From Streptococcus parasanguinis ATCC 15912 (GTDB lineage Bacteria; Bacillota; Bacilli; Lactobacillales; Streptococcaceae), in assembly GCF_000164675.2 (NCBI RefSeq), contig NC_015678.1:186001-250000 (forward strand): DNA of 64,000 bases, in the 5' to 3' direction. Positions 40,463 through 48,416 of the stretch are shown in pieces. Position 1 is the first letter of the stretch, and each line of letters starts with the position of its first letter. The notes below the pieces were generated by a model. It did not search any database. It worked only from the letters and a program-made list of their open reading frames with translations, and was not told the DNA's origin. Position numbers and translations under genes: made by a program.

Positions 40463-41746
40463 ATGGAAAAAATAATCGTTAATGGTGGAAATAATCGACT
40501 AGTTGGAACTGTCAAAATCGAAGGAGCAAAAAACGCTGTCCTTCCGCTTCTTGCTGCAACAGTCCTTGCAAGTGAGGGCGTGACAACCTTAAAAAACGTC
40601 CCTGTTTTATCAGATGTCTTCACAATGAATAATGTCGTTCGTGGGTTGAATGCACAAGTGACCTTCAATGAAGAAGAAAATACGGTTGTCGTAGATGCGC
40701 AAGAAAAATTGTCAGAGGAAGCGCCTTATAAGTATGTGAGCAAGATGCGAGCCTCTATCGTTGTCTTGGGTCCTGTCTTGGCACGGAATGGCCATGCCAA
40801 AGTTTCCATGCCTGGAGGCTGTACGATCGGTAGTCGTCCGATTGATCTTCACCTTAAGGGTCTGGAAGCCATGGGGGCTGAAATTACACAAACGGCCGGC
40901 TATATTGAAGCGAAAGCAGATCGTCTCAAGGGAGCACATATCTATATGGACTTCCCATCAGTAGGGGCGACACAAAATATTATGATGGCCGCAACCTTGG
41001 CTGATGGAGTCACCGTGATTGAAAATGCTGCGCGGGAACCTGAGATTGTCGACCTAGCTCTTTTGCTCAACAAAATGGGAGCTAATGTCAGGGGGGCAGG
41101 AACTGAGACCTTAACCGTCGTCGGTGTGGAGAGCTTGCACGGGGCAAACCACAATGTTGTACAAGACCGCATCGAAGCTGGAACTTTTATGATTGGGGCA
41201 GCCATGACGGGTGGAGATGTCTTGATCGAAGATGCCATTTGGGAACACAATCGTCCGCTGCTGTCTAAGATGCAGGAGATGGGCGTGACGGTAACCGAAG
41301 AAGAAAATGGAATTCGGATTCAATCGGATATCAGTAAGCTCCGTCCAGTGACCGTTAAAACTCTTCCGTACCCAGGATTCCCAACTGATATGCAGGCTCA
41401 ATTTACAGCCTTGATGGCCATGGCTAAGGGTGAGTCCACCATGATTGAAACTGTCTTTGAGAATCGCTTCCAGCATTTAGAAGAGATGCGTCGAATGGGC
41501 GTTCACTCAGATATTATGCGGGATACAGCTCGTATCGTAGGAGGTGAAAGTTTCCAAGGTGCAGAGGTCATGTCGACCGATTTGCGTGCGAGTGCAACGC
41601 TTGTCTTGATGGGCTTAGTGGCAGAAGGAGAGACGAAAGTCAGCAAATTAAGTCACTTAGACCGTGGTTATTATCAATTCCATGAGAAATTGGTGGCACT
41701 TGGTGCAGATGTGAAACGTGTAGAGGAAGCAGACGATGAAAACTAA
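40463..41746 (+). CDS. murA: UDP-N-acetylglucosamine 1-carboxyvinyltransferase
   Basis: First committed enzyme of peptidoglycan precursor synthesis, adding enolpyruvate to UDP-GlcNAc. 427 residues. The catalytic cysteine lies in [10 protein letters not shown] (about residue 117), the residue attacked by fosfomycin, and the N-terminal [12 protein letters not shown] motif is intact. Streptococci carry two such genes; this one lies with epuA and endA, as in pneumococcus. Its 3' end overlaps epuA by 11 nt. Confidence 0.95.
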   Translation: MEKIIVNGGNNRLVGTVKIEGAKNAVLPLLAATVLASEGVTTLKNVPVLSDVFTMNNVVRGLNAQVTFNEEENTVVVDAQEKLSEEAPYKYVSKMRASIVVLGPVLARNGHAKVSMPGGCTIGSRPIDLHLKGLEAMGAEITQTAGYIEAKADRLKGAHIYMDFPSVGATQNIMMAATLADGVTVIENAAREPEIVDLALLLNKMGANVRGAGTETLTVVGVESLHGANHNVVQDRIEAGTFMIGAAMTGGDVLIEDAIWEHNRPLLSKMQEMGVTVTEEENGIRIQSDISKLRPVTVKTLPYPGFPTDMQAQFTALMAMAKGESTMIETVFENRFQHLEEMRRMGVHSDIMRDTARIVGGESFQGAEVMSTDLRASATLVLMGLVAEGETKVSKLSHLDRGYYQFHEKLVALGADVKRVEEADDEN

Positions 41747-41924
41747 TCTTCGTTATGTTGGAAAACAGCTAGGAATTGTCCTCCTGTTGGCTGTGATTGG
41801 CATCATCATTTTTGCAGTTGGTTTGGTCATTGGCTATGGAGTGATTGGCAATGGAAAAAATCCATGGTCCATTCTCTCTCCGGAGACCTGGTCAGAGATC
41901 ATTGGAAAGCTAACAGGCAAATAA
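41736..41924 (+). CDS. epuA: EpuA-like small membrane protein
   Basis: A 62-residue protein with one long hydrophobic segment (about residues 12-36) and a conserved [12 protein letters not shown] tail. It belongs to the family annotated as EpuA or as DNA-directed RNA polymerase subunit beta (PF11772-type), although any polymerase role is doubtful for the streptococcal protein. It overlaps murA by 11 nt, and a terminator hairpin separates it from endA. Confidence 0.85.
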   Translation: MKTNLRYVGKQLGIVLLLAVIGIIIFAVGLVIGYGVIGNGKNPWSILSPETWSEIIGKLTGK

Positions 41925-41950
41925 GATTTAAATAAAATTGAGTAAAAAGG

Positions 41951-41996
41951 AGAGCAGCGAATCGAGTCAGTGACCCATCTAGCGCTGCTCTTTTTT
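41951..41996 (+). terminator. Terminator between epuA and endA
   Basis: AGAGCAGCG (41951-41959) pairs with CGCTGCTCT (41983-41991), with T6 ending at 41996. The endA ribosome site begins on the very next base. Confidence 0.85.
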
Positions 41997-42006
41997 GGAG
42001 AGAGGA

Positions 42007-42846
42007 ATGACAAAACAAATAGTAAGCAAACGAACCAAACAAACGCTAGCAGGCTTCGTGGTTGCAACAGCCTTAGCAATTGGTGGTTATTATTTTAATC
42101 AATCGTCGGTAAAAGAAGCGACGGATCAGGTTGTTTCCGTGGTGACTAGTAGCCAAGAGGAAACACCCAGTAAAGAGTTAGCTAGCTCTGTACTAACGAA
42201 ATCTGCTTTTTCACAATTGGGGAATGACTTGGAATGGAACGGAGTTGGAGCCTTCGTTGTCAAGGGCAATCGAACAGATTTGGATGCCAGTGTGGCTAGT
42301 CAACCCTATGCAGATAACAAGACAAAAGAGGTGAATGGAAAGACCGTACCGACAGTTGCCAATGCCATCATGACTAAGGCGACTCGTCAGTACAGAGATC
42401 GCGATGCAACAGGAAGTGGCCGAACCGATTGGAAACCTGCAGGTTGGCATCAGGTTCATAATCTGTCAGGCGAGTACGACCATGCTGTGGATAGAGGTCA
42501 TCTATTGGGCTACGCCTTGATCGGCAATCTCAAAGGCTTTGATGCTTCGACTAGTAATCCCAAAAATATCGCCGTCCAAACGGCTTGGTCTAATCAAGCC
42601 AATGATCCTCATTCCACCGGTCAAAACTACTATGAGACTCTGGTTCGAAAAGCGCTGGATAAGAACAAGCGGATCCGCTATCGGGTCACCTTGATCTACA
42701 ATCAGCCGGAAGATCTGATTCCTTTAGGTTCTCAGATCGAAGCCAAATCGAGTGATGGGACCCTTGAGTTCAATGTCTTTGTTCCCAATGTTCAAAGTGG
42801 AATGAGCCTGGATTACCAGACAGGAAAAGTAACCATCCATCAATAA
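42007..42846 (+). CDS. endA: DNA-entry nuclease EndA
   Basis: Membrane-bound nuclease that degrades one strand of DNA during transformation uptake; in pneumococcus it also cuts neutrophil traps. 279 residues. An N-terminal signal anchor (about residues 14-31) leaves the catalytic domain outside. The DRGH motif (Asp162 to His165) contains the general base, and the beta-beta-alpha metal fold continues with [16 protein letters not shown]. The ATG at 42007 has a GGAGAGAGGA site; the upstream TTG is less likely. Confidence 0.95.
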   Translation: MTKQIVSKRTKQTLAGFVVATALAIGGYYFNQSSVKEATDQVVSVVTSSQEETPSKELASSVLTKSAFSQLGNDLEWNGVGAFVVKGNRTDLDASVASQPYADNKTKEVNGKTVPTVANAIMTKATRQYRDRDATGSGRTDWKPAGWHQVHNLSGEYDHAVDRGHLLGYALIGNLKGFDASTSNPKNIAVQTAWSNQANDPHSTGQNYYETLVRKALDKNKRIRYRVTLIYNQPEDLIPLGSQIEAKSSDGTLEFNVFVPNVQSGMSLDYQTGKVTIHQ

Positions 42847-42863
42847 GCAAAAAAGCAGGTTTA

Positions 42864-42896
42864 TTTAAGTTATTTTTAAGCATGGGGTGTTACAAT
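42864..42896 (+). promoter_or_regulatory. CiaR-type promoter of the matrixin gene
   Basis: TTTAAG (42864-42869), five bases, TTTAAG (42875-42880), then exactly ten bases to the -10 TACAAT (42891-42896). This is the full architecture of CiaR-activated promoters in pneumococcus. A third TTTAAG (42908-42913) lies in the leader. Confidence 0.82.
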
Positions 42897-42927
42897 TGCA
42901 TACCTTCTTTAAGAGAAAGGAGAATGT

Positions 42928-43647
42928 ATGAGAACTATTTTTCGGTTTTTCAGAGGAATCCTTCGCATGGCTTGGAGTCTCTTTTGGGGATTTTTCTGGA
43001 CCATTGCGATCAGTTTTCTCGTCCTAGTGGGGATCATCTATTTCACAGATTCTCCTAGTTCTGGTTTTGATGGGGTTGGGCGAGCTGCCCAAAAGGTTGT
43101 CTATCAAGTTGGAAATTTATTTGGTGATCAGGGCTTTGCATCGCGCTTTGGGATGGCGCCTAGCTCACAGACGACGCAGACGGATAATCATGAGCATAGC
43201 GGTGCTCGCTGGGAAAAAGCGGAGGCCACGGTCTACCTGGATCCCAATATCAGTCAAACTTTCGTAAAAGCCTATCGGGATGCTATTGAGGCTTGGAACC
43301 AAACAGGTGCCTTTACCTTCAAGCTGGTCACAAATGAAAAAGAGGCCAATGTGGTCTTGACCGAGATGGACAACGCATCCGTTTCTGCAGCAGGAGAGAC
43401 TGCCTCTCAAACTAACCTTTTAACCAATCGGTTCACCCACATCACAGTTCGCCTCAATCGCCATTATCTGTTAAATTATGTCTATAACTATAGTTATGAT
43501 CGGATTGTCAATACAGCTGAGCATGAGCTAGGCCATGCGATTGGGTTGGACCACACAGATGGAGAATCGGTCATGCAACCAGCTGGCTCTTTCTACAGTA
43601 TCCAGAATTCAGATGTAGAAGCAGTCCGGCAATTATACAAGGAATAA
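42928..43647 (+). CDS. Membrane-anchored matrixin-like zinc metalloprotease
   Basis: A 239-residue protein with one N-terminal membrane helix (about residues 20-42) and an external protease domain. The metzincin zinc motif HELGHAIGLDH spans residues 199-209 with Glu200 as catalytic base, and the Met-turn methionine follows in ESVMQP (Met216). It is short for a matrixin and has no pro-domain with a cysteine switch. Substrate unknown. Ribosome site AAAGGAG is strong. An exact CiaR-type promoter precedes it, suggesting control by the CiaRH envelope-stress system. Confidence 0.85.
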   Translation: MRTIFRFFRGILRMAWSLFWGFFWTIAISFLVLVGIIYFTDSPSSGFDGVGRAAQKVVYQVGNLFGDQGFASRFGMAPSSQTTQTDNHEHSGARWEKAEATVYLDPNISQTFVKAYRDAIEAWNQTGAFTFKLVTNEKEANVVLTEMDNASVSAAGETASQTNLLTNRFTHITVRLNRHYLLNYVYNYSYDRIVNTAEHELGHAIGLDHTDGESVMQPAGSFYSIQNSDVEAVRQLYKE

Positions 43648-43674
43648 TGAGTTTTAAAATACTTGCTAAAAGTT

Positions 43675-43702
43675 CTGGGCCTCAAGGGGCTCGGTTTTTT
43701 TT
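43675..43702 (+). terminator. Terminator after the matrixin gene
   Basis: CTGGGCC (43675-43681) pairs with the bases 43688-43694 (two G-U pairs), followed by T8. Confidence 0.8.
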
Positions 43703-43718
43703 GATGCTTCGTCTTCCC

Positions 43719-43747
43719 TTGTTTAATCCGTAAAAAGATAGTAAAAT
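43719..43747 (+). promoter_or_regulatory. ABC-F gene promoter abutting the start codon
   Basis: TTGTTT (43719-43724), 17-bp spacer, TAAAAT (43742-43747), then only 6 nt to the ATG, the pattern of a leaderless transcript. Confidence 0.65.
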
Positions 43748-43753
43748 AGGGAC

Positions 43754-45661
43754 ATGATTATTTTACAAGCCAACAAAATTGAACGCTCTTTTGCAGGGGA
43801 GGTTCTTTTTGATAATATCAGCCTGCAAGTGGATGAACGGGACCGGATTGCCCTGGTCGGAAAGAATGGAGCTGGCAAGTCGACGCTCTTAAAAATCTTG
43901 GTGGGAGAAGAAGAGCCGACTTCTGGGGAAATCAATAAAAAACGGGACCTTTCCCTCTCATATCTGGCCCAAGATAGCCGCTTTGAGTCGTCCAATACCA
44001 TCTACGATGAAATGCTTCATGTCTTTGACGATCTTCGTAAGACGGAGAAAAGCTTGCGGCAGATGGAGCTGGAGATGGGGGAAAAAACTGGGGCTGATTT
44101 GGACAAACTTATGCAGGATTATGACCGTTTATCGGAAGAATTCCGTCAAGCTGGTGGCTTCACCTATGAGGCAGATATCCGAGCTATTCTAAACGGCTTC
44201 AAGTTTGATGAGTCTATGTGGCAGATGAAGATTGAAGAGTTATCTGGTGGGCAAAATACCCGTCTGGCTCTGGCCAAGATGCTCTTGGAAAAGCCAAATC
44301 TCTTGGTACTGGACGAGCCGACCAACCACTTGGATATTGAGACCATTGCCTGGTTGGAAAATTACTTGGTCAATTATAGTGGGGCCCTTCTCATTGTCAG
44401 TCACGACCGGTATTTCCTAGATAAGGTCGCTACCATTACTTTGGATTTGACCAAGCATTCCTTGGACCGCTATGTCGGTAATTACTCCAGCTTTGTCGAG
44501 CAAAAAGAGCAAAAGCTTCTGACCGAAGCTAAGAACTACGAGAAACAACAAAAAGAGATTGCAGCGCTCGAAGACTTTGTTAATCGTAATTTGGTGCGGG
44601 CCTCAACCACCAAACGGGCCCAGTCTCGTCGCAAGCAGTTGGAAAAAATGGAGCGCCTAGACAAGCCCGAAGCTGGGACCAAGTCTGCCCATATGACCTT
44701 CCATTCTGATAAGACCTCTGGCAATGTCGTCTTGACAGTAGAAGAGGCGGCCGTTGGCTATGATGATCAAATCCTGTCCGAGCCGATCAATCTGGATATC
44801 CGTAAGATGAATGCGGTCGCTATTGTGGGACCAAATGGGATTGGGAAATCTACTCTTATCAAGTCCATCGTCGGGCAGATTCCTTTTATCAAGGGGGAAG
44901 CCCGTTTTGGGGCCAATGTCGAGGTGGGCTACTATGACCAGACCCAAAGTAAACTAACCCCTCACAATAGTGTCTTGGATGAGCTCTGGAATGACTTTAA
45001 ACTGACACCAGAAGTAGAAATTCGCAATCGCCTAGGAGCCTTCCTTTTCTCAGGGGACGATGTCAAGAAAACCATCGGCATGCTGTCAGGTGGAGAGCGG
45101 GCACGCCTGCTATTGGCAAAGCTTTCTATGGAGAATAATAACTTCTTGATTCTCGATGAGCCGACCAACCACTTGGACATCGATAGCAAGGAAGTACTGG
45201 AAAATGCCTTGATTGATTTTGATGGGACCCTGCTTTTTGTCAGCCACGACCGCTACTTTATCAATCGGGTAGCGACTCAAGTCTTAGAACTCTCAGAAGA
45301 GGGCTCGACCCTTTATCTGGGAGACTATGATTATTATCTGGAGAAAAAAGCAGAGTTAGAGGCCCTTGCTGCAGCGCAAGCAGAAGCTGAGCCCGCTTCT
45401 TCAACGGAAGAAGTCACTGGCAATGACTATCATTTGCAAAAGCAAAATCAAAAGGAACTCCGCAAAATCACCCGCCGTATTGAGCAATTGGAAGCAGAGA
45501 TGGAAGAGCTGGATCAAAAAATCCAAGCCATCACCGAAACCATGCATAGCACCAATGATGCAGAGGATTTGGTCCAACTGCAAAGCGAGCTAGACCAACT
45601 GACTATTCAACAGGAAGCTGTCATGGAAGAGTGGGCAGAACTGTCAGAGCAGGTGGAATAG
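43754..45661 (+). CDS. ABC-F family ribosome-associated ATPase
   Basis: A 635-residue soluble protein with two ATP-binding cassettes and no membrane domain. Cassette one has Walker A GKNGAGKST and signature LSGGQ; cassette two has GPNGIGKST and LSGGE; both end in DEPTNHLD and SHDRYF. A linker (about residues 240-310) and a charged coiled-coil tail (about 555-635) are typical of the housekeeping ABC-F proteins (YdiF/YfmR/YkpA types) that act on stalled ribosomes; which type is uncertain, and an antibiotic-protection role is not indicated. The ATG lies 6 nt after the -10. A fragment of another ABC-F 3' end lies 71 bp behind the stop. Confidence 0.9.
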   Translation: MIILQANKIERSFAGEVLFDNISLQVDERDRIALVGKNGAGKSTLLKILVGEEEPTSGEINKKRDLSLSYLAQDSRFESSNTIYDEMLHVFDDLRKTEKSLRQMELEMGEKTGADLDKLMQDYDRLSEEFRQAGGFTYEADIRAILNGFKFDESMWQMKIEELSGGQNTRLALAKMLLEKPNLLVLDEPTNHLDIETIAWLENYLVNYSGALLIVSHDRYFLDKVATITLDLTKHSLDRYVGNYSSFVEQKEQKLLTEAKNYEKQQKEIAALEDFVNRNLVRASTTKRAQSRRKQLEKMERLDKPEAGTKSAHMTFHSDKTSGNVVLTVEEAAVGYDDQILSEPINLDIRKMNAVAIVGPNGIGKSTLIKSIVGQIPFIKGEARFGANVEVGYYDQTQSKLTPHNSVLDELWNDFKLTPEVEIRNRLGAFLFSGDDVKKTIGMLSGGERARLLLAKLSMENNNFLILDEPTNHLDIDSKEVLENALIDFDGTLLFVSHDRYFINRVATQVLELSEEGSTLYLGDYDYYLEKKAELEALAAAQAEAEPASSTEEVTGNDYHLQKQNQKELRKITRRIEQLEAEMEELDQKIQAITETMHSTNDAEDLVQLQSELDQLTIQQEAVMEEWAELSEQVE

Positions 45662-45742
45662 ATGGAAGATTTAGGCAAAGTTTTTCGTGAATTTCGAATC
45701 AGTAAAAATTATTCATTGAAAGAAGCTGCAGGCCACCAATGA
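45662..45742 (+). pseudogene. Truncated copy of the rgg 5' end
   Basis: The first 71 bases (45662-45732) match the start of the intact rgg gene (46231-46301) with only two differences. The frame then runs into foreign sequence and stops after 26 codons. It begins directly after the ABC-F stop codon. This is the 5' end of a regulator cut off by recombination. Confidence 0.88.
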
Positions 45743-45842
45743 AACCGGCGAACTCATGGAGAGCCAGTAGCAAATCGACCAGCTGACCGCCGCCCAAGAA
45801 GAAGCCATGATAGAATGGGAAGAATTAGCGGAGAAAGTGTAG
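45733..45842 (+). pseudogene. Remnant 3' end of a second ABC-F allele
   Basis: In one frame, TNETGELMESQ, a TAG stop (45768-45770), then QIDQLTAAQEEAMIEWEEL and a final TAG align with the last 35 residues of the intact ABC-F protein (TNDAEDL...SELDQLTIQQEAVMEEWAEL). DNA identity is clearly lower than for the rgg copy. It is the leftover end of a divergent ABC-F gene. Confidence 0.82.
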
Positions 45843-45869
45843 TTTTCTAATTTGCCTAAGGAGAACATT

Positions 45870-46226
45870 ATGACGTCTGAAAATGATTGGTTTATGAAGC
45901 AGATTAAAGGTGTAGCCGATATAATTGGTACAACTTTGCGCCTGCAGATTCAGAATTTAGATTTGGGGCAGTACGAGGATGAGGAAGGAAGACTCATCAA
46001 CGGGAATCACTATCTTCAGCAAATTTTAGAAGAGCATCGCTTTGCAGAGGCCATTTCTTTTGTTGAAGAGCAGATGAAACGCCTACCTCTTCATCAGTAT
46101 GATCTATTGGTTGATTGGCTGATTTCTTACTTAAGACAATTAGATTTTTCCGTTAAAGAAGAACATGGATTCTACGAAGTATACTTGCAAGAGTTAGAAA
46201 GGTACTTAAAGGAATTTAAGTGGTAA
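45870..46226 (+). CDS. Small cytoplasmic protein of unknown function before rgg
   Basis: A 118-residue soluble, acidic, mostly helical protein. The opening NDWFMKQIKGVADIIGTTL recalls the N-terminus of DUF6483-type proteins, but that is a loose resemblance. The open frame extends six codons to a TTG, yet the ATG at 45870 has an AAGGAGAA site 5 nt upstream and is preferred. rgg starts 4 nt after its stop, so the two are co-translated and may work together. It lies directly behind the recombination scar and may belong to the original locus. Confidence 0.65.
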   Translation: MTSENDWFMKQIKGVADIIGTTLRLQIQNLDLGQYEDEEGRLINGNHYLQQILEEHRFAEAISFVEEQMKRLPLHQYDLLVDWLISYLRQLDFSVKEEHGFYEVYLQELERYLKEFKW

Positions 46227-46230
46227 TCAA

Positions 46231-47103
46231 ATGGAAGATTTAGGCAAAGTTTTTCGTGAATTTCGAATCAGTAAAAATTATTCGTTAAAAGAAGCTGCAG
46301 GGGAGGCCTGTTCGACCTCCCAATTATCCCGTTTTGAATTGGGGGAGTCGGATCTGGCTACGTCGCGCTTCTTTGAAATTTTGGACAATATCCATGTGAC
46401 TGTTGAGAATTTTATGGATAAGGCCAGAAATTTCCAACACCATGAGCATGTGGCCTTGATGGCTCAGATTATTCCATTTTACTATTCAAATGATATTGAT
46501 GGTTTTCAAAGGCTTCAAGGAGAACAACTTGAAAAGGCTAAAGGTTCGACCAATCCCCTTTATTTTGAATTGAACTGGATTTTGTTACAAGGGCTGATTT
46601 GCCAGAGAGATGCCAGCTACATGATGAAGCAAAGTGATCTCGAAAAGGTGGCAGATTATCTCTTTCAAACGGAAGAATGGACCATGTATGAGTTGATCCT
46701 CTTTGGCAATCTTTATAGCTTTTATGATGTGGATTATGTCACTCGGCTTGGTAGAGAAGTGATGGAGCGGGAAGATTTCTACAAGGAAATTGGTCGCCAT
46801 CGAAAACTGGTCTTGATTCTAGCCCTCAATTGTTACCAGCATTGTTTAGAACACCGTTCTTTTGAAAGTGCTAGTTATTTTGAAGCCTATGTGGAAAAGA
46901 TTATCGGCAAGAGCATCAAACTCTACGAGCGCAATGTCTTTCATTACCTCAAGGGATTTGCCCTCTATCAGAAGGGGCTAGAGAAAGAAGGGAGTCAGCA
47001 AATGCAAGAGGCTATGCATATTTTTGATGTGCTAGGTCTTCCAGAGCAGGTAGCTTACTATCAAGAACACTTTGATAAATTTGCAATAGATGAAGGTTCC
47101 TAA
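46231..47103 (+). CDS. Rgg/GadR/MutR-family transcriptional regulator
   Basis: A 290-residue regulator. An N-terminal XRE-type helix-turn-helix (about residues 5-62: KNYSLKEAAGEACSTSQLSRFELG) is followed by a helical repeat domain of the Rgg type (about 70-285), which in known members binds short hydrophobic peptides or signals. No short hydrophobic peptide gene (SHP type) was found next to it. It follows the small ORF by 4 nt and precedes two MFS genes in the same direction by 25 nt, so they are likely targets or co-transcribed. Its first 71 bases are duplicated 569 bp upstream. Confidence 0.88.
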   Translation: MEDLGKVFREFRISKNYSLKEAAGEACSTSQLSRFELGESDLATSRFFEILDNIHVTVENFMDKARNFQHHEHVALMAQIIPFYYSNDIDGFQRLQGEQLEKAKGSTNPLYFELNWILLQGLICQRDASYMMKQSDLEKVADYLFQTEEWTMYELILFGNLYSFYDVDYVTRLGREVMEREDFYKEIGRHRKLVLILALNCYQHCLEHRSFESASYFEAYVEKIIGKSIKLYERNVFHYLKGFALYQKGLEKEGSQQMQEAMHIFDVLGLPEQVAYYQEHFDKFAIDEGS

Positions 47104-47128
47104 ATAGGAGAGAGATAAAGGAGATTTT

Positions 47129-48307
47129 ATGAACCGACATGCGGTCCAATTAATTAGTCGTGGAGCGATTACCAAAATTGGAAATATGCTCTATGATTAT
47201 GGGAATAGTGTCTGGCTGGCCTCAATGGGGACTATAGGAAAGACAGTATTAGGAATCTATCAGATTTCTGAGTTAGTGACAGGGATCCTCGTGAATCCTT
47301 TTGGAGGGGTGATTTCAGACCGTTTTTCTCGTCGCAAGATTTTGATGACGACCGACTTGGTGTGTGGTCTCCTGTGTTTGGCGATTTCTTTTATCAGAAA
47401 TGATCGTTGGATGATTGCGGCTCTGATTGTTGCCAATATTGTTCAGGCCATTGCCTTTGGTTTTTCTCGACCTGCCAATAAAGCCATTATTACAGAAGTT
47501 GTGGAGAAAGAAGAGATTGTAACCTATAATGCGCACTTGGAGCTGGTCTTACAAGTTGTTAGTGTCAGTTCTCCCGTGTTTTCTTTCCTAGTTCTACAAT
47601 TTGCCAGTCTCCATGCGACCCTCTTACTAGATGCGCTGACCTTTTTCATTGCCTTTGTCCTAGTGGCATTCCTTCCGAAAGAAGTAGCAAAGGTTCAAGA
47701 AAAGAAACAGTTTACGAGGAAAGATATTTTTTCTGATATCAAGGATGGACTGCACTATATCTGGCATCAGAAAGAAATTTTCTTTCTCCTCTTGGTGGCT
47801 TCCGGCGTTAATTTCTTTTTTGCGGCTTTTGAGTTTTTACTTCCATTTTCCAATCGACTCTACGGGGGCAAGGGGGCTTATGCGACCATCTTAACATTGG
47901 GAGCTATTGGATCTATTCTAGGAGCACTTGTTGCCAATAAAATTACATCAAGTATGAAAATTCTCCTATTTTTACTTATCATGGCAGGTGTAGGAGTGTT
48001 CATGATGGGCTTGCCTCTTCCGACTTATCTTTCCTTTTCGGGAAATCTGGTCTGTGAATTTTTTGTGACCATTTTCGATATCCACGTTTTTACTCAAGTG
48101 CAAACCAAGGTGGAAGATGATTATCTGGGGAGAGTCTTGAGTACGATTTATACTTTGGCTGTTCTCTTTATGCCCATCGCCAAAGGTTTGATGACTTGGT
48201 TGCCAAGTGTCCGAGTAGAATCCTTTCTCCTGATTGGAGCTGGAGTTATTCTCTTTTCACTCTTGGCTCAGCTAGTAGCTAAGCAGCTTCAATCAAAAGA
48301 ACAGTAG
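47129..48307 (+). CDS. MFS exporter, copy 1
   Basis: A 392-residue twelve-helix MFS protein, with motif A as GVISDRFSRRKIL (about residues 59-71), of the enterobactin-exporter/macrolide-efflux-like branch. A strong AAAGGAG site precedes the ATG. It is probably read with rgg. It is followed by a paralogue of identical length that agrees at 52 of the first 60 residues by eye. Substrate unknown; drug or peptide efflux is possible but not shown. Confidence 0.82.
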   Translation: MNRHAVQLISRGAITKIGNMLYDYGNSVWLASMGTIGKTVLGIYQISELVTGILVNPFGGVISDRFSRRKILMTTDLVCGLLCLAISFIRNDRWMIAALIVANIVQAIAFGFSRPANKAIITEVVEKEEIVTYNAHLELVLQVVSVSSPVFSFLVLQFASLHATLLLDALTFFIAFVLVAFLPKEVAKVQEKKQFTRKDIFSDIKDGLHYIWHQKEIFFLLLVASGVNFFFAAFEFLLPFSNRLYGGKGAYATILTLGAIGSILGALVANKITSSMKILLFLLIMAGVGVFMMGLPLPTYLSFSGNLVCEFFVTIFDIHVFTQVQTKVEDDYLGRVLSTIYTLAVLFMPIAKGLMTWLPSVRVESFLLIGAGVILFSLLAQLVAKQLQSKEQ

Positions 48308-48362
48308 GTATCCTTTTATAAAATTGTAATTTATTAATTTTCCCAAATAAGGGACAAAATGA

Positions 48363-48416
48363 AAACCTCTTTCATGAACTGATACAATAGTTTCAGAAAA
48401 TGAAGGAGGTTTTTTT
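48363..48416 (+). terminator. Hairpin between the MFS copies: terminator overlapping promoter and ribosome site
   Basis: AAACCTCTTTCAT (48363-48375) pairs with the bases from 48400, which contain the AAGGAGG site of copy 2, and a T7 run follows (48410-48416). An extended -10 TGATACAAT (48380-48388) lies in the loop. It can thus end copy 1 transcripts and mask the ribosome site on read-through, while transcripts from the internal promoter escape both. Confidence 0.65.

Noticed and set aside
41995..42006. Upstream TTG start for endA
   Set aside because: It sits in the T-run of the preceding terminator, before the ribosome site that serves ATG 42007.
45662..46301. Possible insertion sequence behind the rgg duplication
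   Set aside because: No transposase, terminal inverted repeats or target duplication; homologous recombination explains the pieces better.
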